Origin: Aptenodytes patagonicus
Lineage: Eukaryota > Chordata > Aves > Sphenisciformes > Spheniscidae
Direction of reading: 5' to 3'
Assembly (NCBI RefSeq): GCF_965638725.1
Contig: NC_134951.1
Location: 106,043,811 to 106,107,810, forward strand
DNA length: 64,000 nt
Position numbers and translations under genes: made by a program. Of this stretch, positions 9,631 through 22,409 are shown piece by piece; within the stretch, counting starts at the first letter, position 1, and each line of letters starts with the position of its first letter. Below the pieces are notes generated by a model. That model was not told the DNA's origin. It did not search any database and saw only the letters and a program-made list of their open reading frames with translations.

Positions 9631-12373
9631 TGAAAACACACGTGTTGCGCTGTCTTTTTACTTTTATCTCTTGGTGTTTAATATTATATATTCCTAAACT
9701 TTACCAGTTGTATTTGAGATACCACTATTGAAAACACTTATCCTTCATCTTTTCCACAGATGAGGCACTGAGTATCTTGAACGATTGGGTGCAGAGATTA
9801 TACCTTCCAAAATTCTGTACCTCCATCAGTGGTGTCTAGCTGCTCAATGTCACAATTTAAGTGAAGCAGACGATAAGAATGGAGCTTACAGTACATAATA
9901 TTTTACACCAGTTACGCAGTGTTGAAATTGTGTTTTTGTCCTAAAGGCTAAAATTAAAGATACCTCAGCCATAAGCTTCTTACCCTACAAGTCCCAGATG
10001 AGTCTATCAGATAGCATACCTGATCCTTATATGATCATTATATTCTGCAACAGAACTTCTTAGTACATTTTCTTAAGATCTGGATATATTGTAATGTCCT
10101 ATATCACATTTTAAAGATATGTACTTCATGTATCTGCAAAATTAATGTATTACAAAGATGACATACAAGATCCGATTCTGTCCTGAGAATCCATTGTCTT
10201 TCTGTATGTTGGAAGGAGCTTCCATTGACTTCCGTGAGAGTTTTATTCATGTCTGGTGGGCAGAGTTTGGAGCCTCTGCTGCTACTTCCCTGGCTTAGAG
10301 GGCAAGTTCCACAGGGAATTGGGCCAGCTGTTTATCAGAGAATGGATATACATGAAGTGTGTTACAATAAACTTGTCAAACTACATTCATCGGTATTTGA
10401 CTTCTGTAATGTGGAAATACAAAACCGAGGCATCATCCTGGTATCGTACACCTTGGCTTTGCCTTTTGCGCATCAGATACCAGCAGACAAAACTGTTTGC
10501 CTCCTATACTGTTATAAGGTGTTACCACAGAGACTAGAATATAATGACAGAATTCATATGTCTCCCTTAGGGAATTTGTATGGTTGCTTTTAACCGTATC
10601 ACTGGTGACGCAGGCGTCATGCTTTTTGTTGCTTGATGTTATTTACTTAGCATGCCAAATGTTAATATGGTACCACTACTATTGTCAGAAGATAATCTAT
10701 TTTTATTTCTTTATATGTGCAGTCACAGCTGCTTTCTACTGCTCGTATGTGTGTGTGTGCATGCGTGCTCCTGCACGCTACTCTAGAAGTGATGGTACTC
10801 AAGTTCATTTGACTGTACCCAGGAAAAAAATGTTTAAACAGCTAGACAGGAGCAGTATGTTGCATGAGTTTTCTAAAAGTATACTTTATTCAGGAGAACC
10901 TTTAAAATGCATTAAAAGCAGTTTGTTTTCTATTCCCAAGTTTGTTTTGATACTTTAATAAAAAAAGAATTAATATATATTTATTCACGTGTCATTTAAT
11001 TCATTCTAAGTTTCAAGGTCCAGGAGCAACTTCATTTTCTTAAAAACAACACTAAGATACTAAAAAGCAAACATGTTCTATAGGTTTGCAACAATAAGCT
11101 TCTTATAAAGTGAAATTGGTACTGTTCACTGCTTGTCAAGGTACAAACAAAGTTTTGTTATCTCAAGGCTGATCATGATTTCCAGGCTAATTTCTTATTT
11201 GTGGCCTAGGGCTTAGATTAAAGGACTGGAAATTAGAACTCCTGAACCTTTCCTAACCTTGCAACCGACCAGCTGATAGTTATTTCAGCTTTCTGATTAC
11301 CTAATGGGTTTAATGCTTTTGCTGCTGTGAAGCTTTAATATCTATAGATTGCTTTCTATGGTTACATGGAAGATACTAAAGTAGTATAGCATGATTAGGG
11401 CTTTGGTTTGTTTCTCTGTGTATCTGTGCTGGTGTGTGTGCATGTGTGTGTGTGCGTGGAGAAGCATGAGGAAAGATGAACAAAATGTTCTATCCTGCCT
11501 TTCCAAAACTAAGTATCTACACCCAGACAGAAGTCCCTGTGTTTTGACAGCCGGTGATGTGGACAAAAACTTTTGGCTTCAGTCCTTTGCAAGCAGTCGT
11601 AACTTGTAATACAGAGGTCAGATAGAAGGCCAGGAGCTCCAAGGACCAGGAAATCCATTGCACTATTGCAAAACCTAGTTAAAAATATCAGCTGGAAGGA
11701 AGATCTAGGCTACTACGAGCCTGGCAATGTTGAATGCTTACTTTCCTTATCAGTACATACGTTTACAGATGCGCAGTCCCAATACATATATTCACCCTTC
11801 CATGCATTCTCCTATAGCTGCTATCAAATTTTACTTTTGAATACTCAATTCACTTTTACTTTGGTAAATTTATAAATTGTCTGCCTGGCCTGTTTTAGAA
11901 AACCTTATCAACAAAATTAGGGCTATGAATTCCTGAACTGGTATTTTATAGTATTTTCTTTAAATGGTACAAGTTGAAACCATGAAACCACCATTGGTCT
12001 CTATGATGTATTCCTAATAACGTAATTGATATTTCTTGAACAAAATAATACATCGTATCTTCTCATTAGGTCTTGTTTTAGATGCTAAATCTGTGTGTAT
12101 GGGCCCATGCAGACCTTCAAGCATGCTGGGCTTTACACTGTACATTAGTAAGAAGCATCTTCTACTTTTTTCTAGCTCTTCCCTTGATGTAAATTAATAA
12201 ATAGCAATATTGAAAGTAGGTAGAGCCAGTGATTTATGCTAGGCTGGAAACGTTTAATGAAACTGAATAGTAACAAATTTAAATTTACAATAACTTTTTG
12301 ACCTGGGCCCATTAGAATTTGAAGTTATTGATTAAGGGGATTGTTTTAAAATCACTGATTCTTAGTTTTGCAA

Positions 12374-12504
12374 GAATCATAGAATCACTGAGGTTGGAAA
12401 AGACCTCTAAGATCATCGAGTCCAACCGTCAACCCAACACCACCATGCCCACTAAACCATGTCCCTAAATGCCTCATCTACTCGTCTTTTAAATACCTTC
12501 AGGG
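12374..12504 (-). mobile_element. CR1 LINE, 3'-end fragment
   Basis: The reverse-strand CR1 3' end is readable: AATCATAGAATCACTGAGG at the left, then 'gatcatcgagtccaacc'. It is about 130 bp, 5'-truncated and moderately diverged. The left edge is the element's 3' tail. Confidence 0.85.
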
Positions 12505-14039
12505 AGAAACTGGATGATTCATGGGTAATGAAAATAAAACAGTACAATTGTTTGTTAGTAGCAAAAGTTTTGAAAACGAAATCTACTTCATCTTAAAAAA
12601 TTCCTAAATCCAGAATGACAGCTGTATCTCTCACCCATTTTTCTTGGTTCCTCCTCCTCACCCCCCCCGCCCCCCTTCAGCAGAATACTGGAGAGGGGAC
12701 AAGCCTCATTCATGTTGGCCATTGCCATGTTTCTATGTTTGCCCAGTGCCCCCAACTGGAGACCCTGAGAATCACATGATTAAAATGTGCAATAATATTA
12801 ATTTACGTAAGTACTTAGTAACATTCTTCATTAGTTTGTAATGACACCAATATAATATTTTCATTTCTATAATAGGCATCACTCCTTTTTAAAGTATAGT
12901 TAAGATAAAGAGTGACAATATTTTTTAAAAATCCTGTTACTCAAAGTTCATTTCCTTAGTGGACACTGAGTCAGAACTGCTGACTTTAGTGATAAAAATA
13001 GTTATTTACTAATTTTCAGTGCTACTAGATTTTCAAAGCCATCACAGTTAAAAGAGAATACACTGGATTCTATTCTTGATACAGCATCAGTTCTGACTGC
13101 ATATCTTTACTATTGCTGACAGTGATACACGAACCAAAAAATCTAATGATTTTGACTCCAAGCTAAATGTACTAGAGCTGACACTCAGAAAAGTTATTAG
13201 ACCTATGAAATGAATAAATAGAAAACAGAAACAAACAGAGTTGAAGCTGGAAATTTTTTTCTGCTTTTGAGAATTTAGCAACTTCATATTTGTAGATGCC
13301 ACCAAAATAATTGGTGCACCACCAGGCCCACTTAGACAGCGGGTGTGCTCACACAGCAAATAGTAGTGTAGTATGGCAATACTTTTCTATAAGCTGGCTT
13401 AGTACTGGGAACATCCTGGTGATGACAGCAAGAAACTCAGCACAGGCTAATTGATGCCACTGAGAGGATGAGCTCTCTGTGCAGCCAGCGGACAGGCTGC
13501 TAACTGGCATCTGAAGTAGCTCATTTTAAGCCAGCTCGGGTATCGTTCAGCTCCTCAGGTTAGCATATGCACGTAGCTGCCTGTTGAGTAGCTGCCTGCA
13601 CTCCCAACTAAACAGCTCCACCAGTTCAGTCCAAAGGTTCACCCAGTCCGGTTTTCTTTCTACAGCAGTGATCAAAAGCAGCTGTCCAAGGAAGAATAAG
13701 AACAGGGCAAGTATGCTTCCTCTGGGTGCTTTCCCACACTCCGACTATTTTCAGCTCATAAGTCACACAAGCTCGACACGATTCCTTCAGGTAGCAGCCT
13801 TCCATAGATCTTTCTCTCACGTATTTGACCGGTTTCTCAGCCACAGTACCAGCTGATCTGCAGTAACTTTTGGTGGCAAGTTCCATAGGGCTATCACCAC
13901 TTAAAAGAAAACAGTTCCTTTTCTTTTGACCCTGTTCCCCGTAACTCTACTTGACAGCCCTTCATTCTTGGGTTGGAAGAGTGAACACCTATCCATCTTC
14001 TCCATGCCACGTGATTTTATACTTTGCTGTGTTGTTTCT

Positions 14040-15360
14040 TTTTCAAGATAAAGAGTCCCAGCCTATCCAGTCACTTTTTTTTTGGTAGCCATTTTACATT
14101 CTTGATCATTCCTGTTACCCAGTTTTTCTGGGAAAACTGTGCTTTTTCCAGTAGTTTAAGATAAAGGGGCCATACCTACACACAGTTTTCAAGGTGTGGT
14201 CAAGCCATCAGTTAATACAGCGGGATCTTGATGTTCACTGTCCCTTTCCTAATAATTCCAGAAATTTGGTTTGCATTTTTGATGACTGCCAAGCATTAAG
14301 TCTGGTGCAATGCAATGATCTATCATAACCCCAAAATCTCCCTCTTGAGTAGTAATGGTAAACTCAAACCCAACATTTCATATATGATGCTAGGATTGAT
14401 TTTCCCCACATGCATTACCCTGTGTTTACTTGCATTGACTTTTATCTGCCATTTTAATTTCCAAACTGTAAATAGAAAGCCTTCCGGCAAATGTTCTTAA
14501 ACTGCCCTTCTCCTTACTATCCTGAGTAATTTTGTACCATCATCAACTTTCTTGCTACACTTGCCAGATCATTTCTGAAAATGTTGATCTGTGCAGGTCC
14601 CAGCACAGGTTCTTGTAGAACTTCACTGGATGACCTGCCCTGACTAAGAGAGCTCATCATTTACTCCTACTCTCTTTTCTATCTTTTAATCAAGTCTTTA
14701 TGCATACATACACATTTTCTTTATTCATAGCTATTTGGTTTCTTCAAAAGTCTTTGGTGAGGGAATTTACTGAAATCTCTTCAGAAGTCTCCATAAACTA
14801 CATCTACTGAATCTCTCTGATCCACACATCTGTTGACCCTTTCAAAGAACTCCAGATGCATCTGTAAGCCTGAAATTCATTTTACTAAAGCCATGCTGAC
14901 TCTCTTCAAGTAGACTGTATTTATCTAGGTACCTACTGATTCATAGTTCTTTTATCTTAATTCTCATTTAGGTCTGTAATCTGACAGGCAAGTTTAGTTC
15001 CCTAGATCCTCCTGGAACCTTTCGTAAAGGGTGGCAACACATTCACCAAACTCCAGTCCTCGGATACCAAGGAAGATTAAGTTAGAGTGGCAGTGAGAGA
15101 GTTGCACATTATTTTTAGTATTTCAGCAATTTTCTCTTTCTGTTTTCTTTGAGCTTTGGGTGAAAACTCAATTGGTTAGCGCTGATTTTTCTCGAAAACT
15201 TCACCCATAGTCACTTCAGCTTCAGACAGATCCTCTGCTGGTTTCCTTCCCTTCGCCCCATCCTGAAGAGGGTTCTGTCTGGGGAATGACCTCTATTTCT
15301 TCAGCTTCTCAGCTCTCCAAGTGTTCCCTTTGTACCCTGATCATCAGTTGGCACTAGACT
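14040..15360 (-). mobile_element. Ancient CR1/L3-like LINE fragment, antisense
   Basis: Read on the minus strand this follows the end of an old amniote CR1 (L3-like) ORF2. Landmark phrases on the plus strand are 'aagccatgctgactct' (14889-14904), 'ctttggtgagggaattta', 'cacatctgttgaccctttcaaagaa', 'ggtgtggtcaagccatc' and 'gtctgtaatctgacaggcaag', in the expected order. It is heavily diverged with no long open frame, so it is much older than the other CR1 tails in the window. The edges are approximate. Confidence 0.7.
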
Positions 15361-15708
15361 CTCTAACAGGCTAATTATTACTAATATACCTGAAGGATGA
15401 TTTAGCATTTATTTTGATTCCTTTAGCTACTCTTTTCCCTCAGATTGCCTCTGACAGGCGGCTTCTGCCTTAAGTGCCATCTCCTGAATGTCCCCTACAA
15501 CAGGGTCTTCATCATCCTCAATCACATTTGGAACTTTGAGAGTCTCTGTTGGCCACTCCAAGCTTTTGTGTGGCACTAAGGAGTTGTAACATGGGTACGC
15601 ATCTAATTAATCGTCAGATTTTTAATCCCTGCCATGCTGTGTGACTTAAACACACAAACCACCCAATGACTCAACTTCTCCATCTGGAAGACAGGGATAA
15701 CAACAGAT

Positions 15709-15752
15709 ACCTTCTTTTCTAAGCATTTTTACCTTCTTTTCTAAGCATTTTT
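15709..15752. repeat. Perfect 22-bp tandem duplication
   Basis: Two identical 22-bp units containing CCTTCTTTTCTAAGCATTTT (15709-15730 and 15731-15752), followed by the start of a third. Perfect identity suggests a recent event. Confidence 0.9.
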
Positions 15753-16079
15753 ACCTCAAAGGAAGTGTCATGATTTTTTTCTCAATTATAAAGTAGTACA
15801 GTATTAAAAATTATCTAACAATAGCCTTCTTTTGAGAGTTTATCTCAAATAAAAAGCTATAGCAGTGCCATTCTTTCATCCCAAGAAAAAGAAGATATTT
15901 TACTTTTGAAGACTGTGTCTTCGTGGATCTTCGCAAGACTTGTTCAAAACTCTGCTGAGTCACTAGAAAGCTACTGAACAGAAGGATAAACTTTATTGCT
16001 ATGTGATTACCGCTTACATTCAAGTGAATTAATCCAAAACACCTGTAATAAATGGCACTCCACTCAAACCCAGGAATAC

Positions 16080-16214
16080 ATTTGGTTGGTTTTGGGAGAG
16101 TTTCAATGGGGTTGTGTTTTTTGTTTGTGTGGGTTGGTTTTGGGTTTGGGTTTGTTTTTTGGGGTTGGGTTTTTTTGGGTTTTTTTGTTTTTTGGTTTTT
16201 TTTTTTTTTTTACA
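16080..16214 (+). repeat. G/T-only tract with G-quadruplex potential
   Basis: A strand-biased run of G and T with six G-runs of three or more between 16131 and 16179, spaced by T-rich loops (GGGTTTGGG, GGGGTTGGG), ending in a T run. It resembles TTTGGG repeats but is irregular, so I do not call it telomeric. Confidence 0.75.
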
Positions 16215-19200
16215 TTTTGCCTTTGACAGCAATAGTGACACCATGGGTGAAAACAATCCATGAGTCAAATATACATTAAAAGAGAAAAAATCCTCTGAAG
16301 AAAACAAATACAACTTAAATTATCTGGGTTACATTCCAAAACAGCCTGTAACTCTACTGTAAGCAGAAAAGATAGCATTTGGCAAATTTACCTGTCTCCA
16401 AACGATTTATTTTATATACGGAATTACCCACATGTAGGACTAGAATAGTTTGGTCAGTTTTCCTGGACACCCAGAAGACACATTTTTCTGTGATGGAAGA
16501 GCACGTGTGCCTTGGATGTCTTTATCCAAACAGCTACTGCAGTCAAAATTCTCAATCCATTGACAATTCCTTGGTTAAGAGTTGAGATCAGAACAAGAGA
16601 AATTAGTTGGGAAAAACTAAGTATACAATAGTCCCTCTGCTGAATGGAGTGCAGCTACAACAGGGATCCTTTCTCGCCTGGCTTGGATAAGCATAGCCCT
16701 CTGATGCCGGCATGGTGAGAACTTCCCCTCTTGTTTTAATCTACTATAACCATCAAAACTGAATCACACAGGGCCTGTAACTCCCACATTTGTAGCTAAT
16801 CTTTTATCATGCATTCTCAAAGCCCCAGATCTAAAATACATGTGATGGGGCGAGTTCCTCATGACCACAGGGAAAGCCTTAGAAATTACTTGTGTATACT
16901 AAGAAATTCAGAAACCAAGAGAAAATACATGAAATTTAATGCATTAGACTGTTAACATTTCATGTTTAGAAACAAATGTTCTGGTTAGTTTGTTTGTGCA
17001 TGGGGGGTCTTTTTTAAACAGGATTTTTTAATGTCTGGGTTTGGCCATATCACATTCCCCTGCTGACAGCAAAACCATCCATGGATAGAGGAAAGGGTGA
17101 CTAGAGAAACCAGTTATCAGTGCTAATTCTGAAGGGTTACCAATATTAGGTTCAAAGAAAAAAATCCTTAGAATTAATAGCAAGAGAAAGGAGAAATTAA
17201 TTAAAAAAAATTACCTGCCTTTCAAGTAATACCATGCCCCTCTGCATCTAGCAGAAAAGCAGCGAGAAGCACTCTGTTTTACATTTATCTGAATTTCTTC
17301 AAAACATTTTTGACCCTCCTACCCCTCTGTGCAGTGACCCTTCCCATCTTTCTAGAAGTCGTTACTCAAATGAACAGAATGTTCCAAAGCTGGTTTATAG
17401 CACACAGCGTAATAGTTCCCTTAAAGAGAAGAGAAACTATTCTACAGGAAGCTAAAGCAAATATTAAATTGCACAAATATGTATTCAAAGGCAGGAAATG
17501 CCATTGTTGAGAGTGCAAGCAGAAGTTCAACTCTGCTATCTTACACATGAATGATGAAATACCTTCTAATTGTGTGACTAAGTATTTCCAAAGAAGATAA
17601 TATATCACATTTGCCCTTCTCTGCATGTGCAGTAACTTGCACAGTTCAGTGTATAACACAAACAGAATCTTTTAAGGAAATGTCTACACACAATGCACAA
17701 CAAACATTTAGGATTCTTACTCCCATGCACATAAGTTCACAGATAGTCTCATTTAGGAGCTATTTACTGAAGAAAACCGCAGTTACAAACTCAGATGAAC
17801 AGGTATCCACATACCTAGAGTTCCAAAAGATTTGCAAGGGACTACAATAAACCTAGAAGCCTGTGCAGCACAAAGGCATCACATAATTGACCATTATATT
17901 GTAAATAAATGTCTAAATTACAAAAGGTGTCATGGGTGCCTTTGGGAAAGTGAATGCTTTGACTGGTAACGATTTCAATCGGTGTGAAAGCTAATGTCTT
18001 TTTTTGCAAGACATGTCCAAGTCCTCTTCAGCACAGGCAAGAATTCTGTAAAAACGTTTGAGAGGGGATATAATAATCTTGCTCAGGCAGAAACCACAGG
18101 TGAGAAAAAGGTAACAATAAACTAAACAAAGAACTGTATCTTCTTTCCAAAGAAGCAGTTCTAGCTCCTCAGTCCTCCTAGACACTGTGACCACAGCAGC
18201 AAAAGCAGCTAGGAGAAATTAAGATGATGACTACTTCTAGCGCCATCTCTAAAACGAGACAGAAAACTACTACTGAGCAGTGTCAGTGCTTAACTTCGAG
18301 TGCCTCTGTACAGAAGACCTTCACGTGCAGTCAATCAGCCCACCACCCTTCCACCCTGAGGTAGGAACAACAGATTCCTTTTACTGTGTCACTGAATCCC
18401 AGGCTCTACGAGCTGCAGGCACCCATTCCCTGGGTGTGTCTGGGAACCAAAGGCATTCATTTCAGACAGATGAGTATCAAGCCTCAAAAAGCCAACTTGG
18501 AGGAAGAACTGACTCAAGGGACAAGTGTTTTCTGAGACAGAGGGACACGGGAGAGAGTAGGTACAATCCTGCATTTGTCTAAGGCATCAGTATAGCCAAG
18601 GCCACGTCTGAGCACCAGAAGCACCTGTGCAATGAAAAAAAGCATCTAAGAGATTGGCATGATTGTAAAGGAAATAGTAAGGGGCTAGGCAGGGGGATAG
18701 ATTTGAATCAACCTCCTGTTCAGTTTCTCATCTTTCTCTCCCCTAGAAACTCCAGCCTAATGACTATGGCACATATGACACATTTAAATTCCAGAGTAAC
18801 GACGATACTTTCCATGGACAGCAATTAAGTGCATCAGAGAAGAAGGACATAGAACATGGTCAGAGGGCCATTTTCTATCTCTTCCCAAAAATATAGTGCC
18901 ATCATTTAAAGACATTTGGAGGTTTGGTTTTTTTTCCCCAGGCACTTTAAGATGCATTTAATTGTCTCGTGATCCAAATTGCTTGCACAGTGCTCTACCA
19001 GTATTCATGATCGTTGGAACAGTTGTTAGCGACAATTTTCTAAAGCACAGAGAAGCGCATTCTGGACACTACTAGCTCAGAAACAACAATGAAATTATTA
19101 TATCCTGGAAACTAGATTCCCTCTAAAAGCTGATCTGTCACAAGCAAAAGTAGAAAAAATTAGATTCTTTCATAACTGACCCCTTTACTCAATGTTCAGA

Positions 19201-19780
19201 CACTGAATACACTATAGGATCCTATTCTCTTTGCCAAGCCTCTAGTTCTGCGACTCACAGACGTATAATCGGTGTCCTAGCTGCTGAGAAGCTATCCAGT
19301 CATGTCTGGCATTTCAGACTGCTCCTTAAGTAGGAAAACATTAGTGTACTACTCCCGTGCATGCGAATGAAAGAAGGATATGAATGTCGCAAGGACTGGA
19401 CAAGACTTCCTACCAAAAAAACCCCTGCTAGCGTTGATAAAGAAACCTGTGGTTTTAAAGAGAGATTTCAATGTCCACAGCCCAGCCTCTGCCATGTGCC
19501 ATCTGTGTAGCCACCGTGGAAAAAACATTTGAGTGGGAATTCCTTCAGCGAGCCTTCCACATACACACATAGCTCCCAAATATGTATGCACTCTGACTGA
19601 ATGCCACATTAGATCCTAATGGTCAGACAGGCAGGCAAATTCCCACCCAGAGCATATTGCTAGAGCTATGGGTCTGCGCAACCACACAGAATGAAGATGC
19701 AGGTGATGAATCCCGATGTTTGTGCATGCCCAGCTGAACAGAAATTTAGGGTTAGACAGCAGAGATATGGAATGATAGTG

Positions 19781-19828
19781 ACCTTAATGGTGCTTAAATC
19801 CTTTTGGGGATTTAAGCACCATTAAGGT
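19781..19828. repeat. Perfect 21-bp inverted repeat (hairpin)
   Basis: Bases 19781-19801 and 19808-19828 are exact reverse complements around the 6-base loop TTTTGG. The left arm begins ACCTTAATGGTGC. A perfect stem of this length is unusual in otherwise neutral-looking DNA. It is too short and too perfect for a typical microRNA precursor. A template-switch mutation is the likelier origin. Confidence 0.9.
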
Positions 19829-21847
19829 GTTTTAGTTCTTGAACTTAAAAACTCAAGCACTAAAGAATATTTCTAAGTATGGATAAGCATATGCATTAGT
19901 AAGGGAACAGAAGGTAATGCCCAGTTTCCTTTAAAATGAGTTCTGTGTAAAACACTCAGTTAATGTTTTTAGGTCACCCTAGTAACATACGCAACATTAC
20001 CATAGTAGCATCTCATATGGAAAGACAGATCACTGCAACCTCATGAAAAGGTAATTCTATTTCTCTGACTCATGGTAATAAATCCACATTTGTGGAGTGA
20101 AATGATGGACAGTCACCAACCATCCTGAGCTCCCAATGATGTCAGGTTAGTTGACTATTCAATATGTGTAAATTTGAAAAAAAAAAAACCCACCCAACCC
20201 AAAAAACCCACAGTAAATGTCATACTTAAATTTATGATTCCCCCAAAGTTCAGCCTGTTCTGAGCAATTAGCACAAAATTACTGCCAGAGCTGTGATATA
20301 TTAGAATAAACAGCACTTTAAAAAGATACAGATGTTAAATGTGTATGTGCCTTTGAGAGTCATGTTAAACATTTAAAAGTAACCTCGGTGATTATTGGTG
20401 CGTTTAGATTTTATAAGATCTAGGACTGGCAGAGGACTCTAGTTCTTGTTCTGTACTATACCACACGTGTGATCTGGATTAAATTTCTGAGGGAGGCCTC
20501 TTTTTGTCCCTTCCAGACTTTTACTTAATAAGAGTGCAGTGAGCTAAATTCAGAAGCAGGGTAGACATATGCACCTCCAAAAACTTTATGGGTCAAATTT
20601 AACAATGACTAAATAGTGGTACAAACTATAATCCTGGTGTCTAAGAGAAGCAAGTCATTGACTTCAGTGGTTACTCTTCAGAGAACGCAAGATGAGAATC
20701 AACTTACAGGTAATATAAACTGTTCACAGATAGGTGCTGGGCAGAGTGACCTGCACAAATTTAACATGTATGGCTTGTAAAATGAATATAGTACTATCTG
20801 CCTTATGGCAGAAAGCAACAACGTAGATGGCAGTAGCAGCCTCCGTAACAAGCATTGTGACAGTGGGTTATAAGTTTTTCCCCCCCGAGCTCTCAACTAT
20901 ATGCATCTACCCTCCTCAGCAAGTAAGCTACAGTTTTAAACTGAAAAACAAATACTCTCTTATCCCAAGAGTGTCACAAAAACTGTTCTGGCAGAGAAAG
21001 CTGAAGGCCAAGAGGGAAATAAAGCATTTCTCTTGCATTCTGTCTTTCTGGATGAACAGAACTTGGAAGTGTTACAGTAAAGCGTAAGAGAAGTTAGAAA
21101 ACTAGTTTTCCCTCTCTGGCTCTTTTTCAGTTCTAGCCTCATCCTAGCCTCCCCTCCTATTCTGGGCCCCCACCTCCCTACTCAAAACACAAACCACCAG
21201 GACATCTATCAACAGGTTGTCTTTCCTGCAGCTCCCAAGACACCCAGCTCAACCCAGCACGTTACCAGTTCCTTCAAACTCAGCCACACTTCCCAGTGCT
21301 GCTGCATTCAGCGTGTGCTCCACAGCTTCTGCTGAGAGGCTGAGTGCATCGTTAATGGCAATTATTCCAATAGCACTTAATGTCCAGCCTGCAGTGACAT
21401 GAATAACTAGCAGGAGAGTTTAAGATTAAACAGTTCTCCCCAAATATATAGGTTATCTTCCCACACTTCTTCCTCTTCAGCATCTCCATTACACTTGTTT
21501 TGCATGCTTGCTGAGTGCTGAATTAGCTCAAGTTACTGCATTTTATCACATACTCCTCTTTTAGGAATATTTTACATACAATGAGAAACTTACACCATGA
21601 TTTAAGTCGTTGTTAAACTTGTCTCAGTATGCATCATTAATAAACACTGCTTAGAAACCACACATGAATTTGTGGCTTTCTTTTGCCACCAAACAGCAGA
21701 CAAATACAAAGTAATAGACAATACTTTGAAGTGCTAAAATCCTGCCTAGAAAAAGACAGGCAGGGTACAAAGAGTTGTTTCAATTTCTGATTTATGAGTG
21801 GGGACCAGAGAGGTTTGATCACAGAGTTGTTTTCTTATTTTAAATGG

Positions 21848-22409
21848 TGGTGTGGTTTAACCTCAGTCGGCAACTGAGCACCACACAGCCGCTCACTCCC
21901 CCCCCCCCCGGGTGGGATGGGGGAGAGAATCGGAAGAGTAAAAATGAGAAAACTCGTGGGTTGAGATAAAGACAGTTTAATAACTGAAATAAAATAAAAT
22001 CATAATAATAATAGTAATAATAATAAGAATAATATACAAAGCAAGTGATGCACAATGCAATTGCTCACCACCCGCCAACCGATGCCCAGCCAGTCCCCGA
22101 GCAGCGGCCCCCCCGGCCAGCTTTCCCCAGTTTATGTACTGAGCATGACGTCACATGGTATGGAACGTCCCTCTGGCCAGTTGGGGTCAGCTGTCCTGGC
22201 TGTGCCCCCTCCCAGCTTCTTGTGCACCTCCAGCCTTCTCAGTCGGCAGGGCATGGGAAGCTGAAAAGTCCTTGCCTAGTGTAAGCACTGCTTAGCAACA
22301 ACTAAAACGTCGGTGTGTTATCAACATTATTCTCACACTAAATCCAAAACACAGCACTGTACCAGCTACTAGGAAGAAAATTAACTCTATCCCAGCCAAA
22401 ACCAGGACA
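21848..22409 (-). mobile_element. Solo LTR of an endogenous retrovirus, ERVL-like avian family
   Basis: The element is 562 bp and runs TGGTGTGG...CCAGGACA on the plus strand. On the minus strand it begins TGTCCTGGTTTTGGCTGGGA, a start I know from a very common bird LTR family that I take to be ERVL-like. Flanking bases AATGG (21843-21847) and AATGT (22410-22414) look like a 5-bp target duplication with one mismatch. There are no internal genes next to it, so it is a solo LTR left by recombination. It contains a full consensus CRE (22146-22153), an AT-rich triplet repeat and a C run. It is a fossil of moderate age. Confidence 0.85.
22146..22153. promoter_or_regulatory. Consensus CRE (TGACGTCA) inside the solo LTR
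   Basis: A perfect palindromic CREB/ATF site in the LTR's own promoter region. It lies about 12.5 kb downstream of the ATF3 gene. Confidence 0.75.

Noticed and set aside
16131-16179. Interstitial telomere repeat
   Set aside because: The runs are irregular TTTGGG/TTGGGG-like pieces, not TTAGGG.
19781-19828. MicroRNA gene
   Set aside because: The perfect stem is only 21 bp with a 6-base loop, shorter than a usual precursor and lacking the normal bulges; reported as a hairpin instead.
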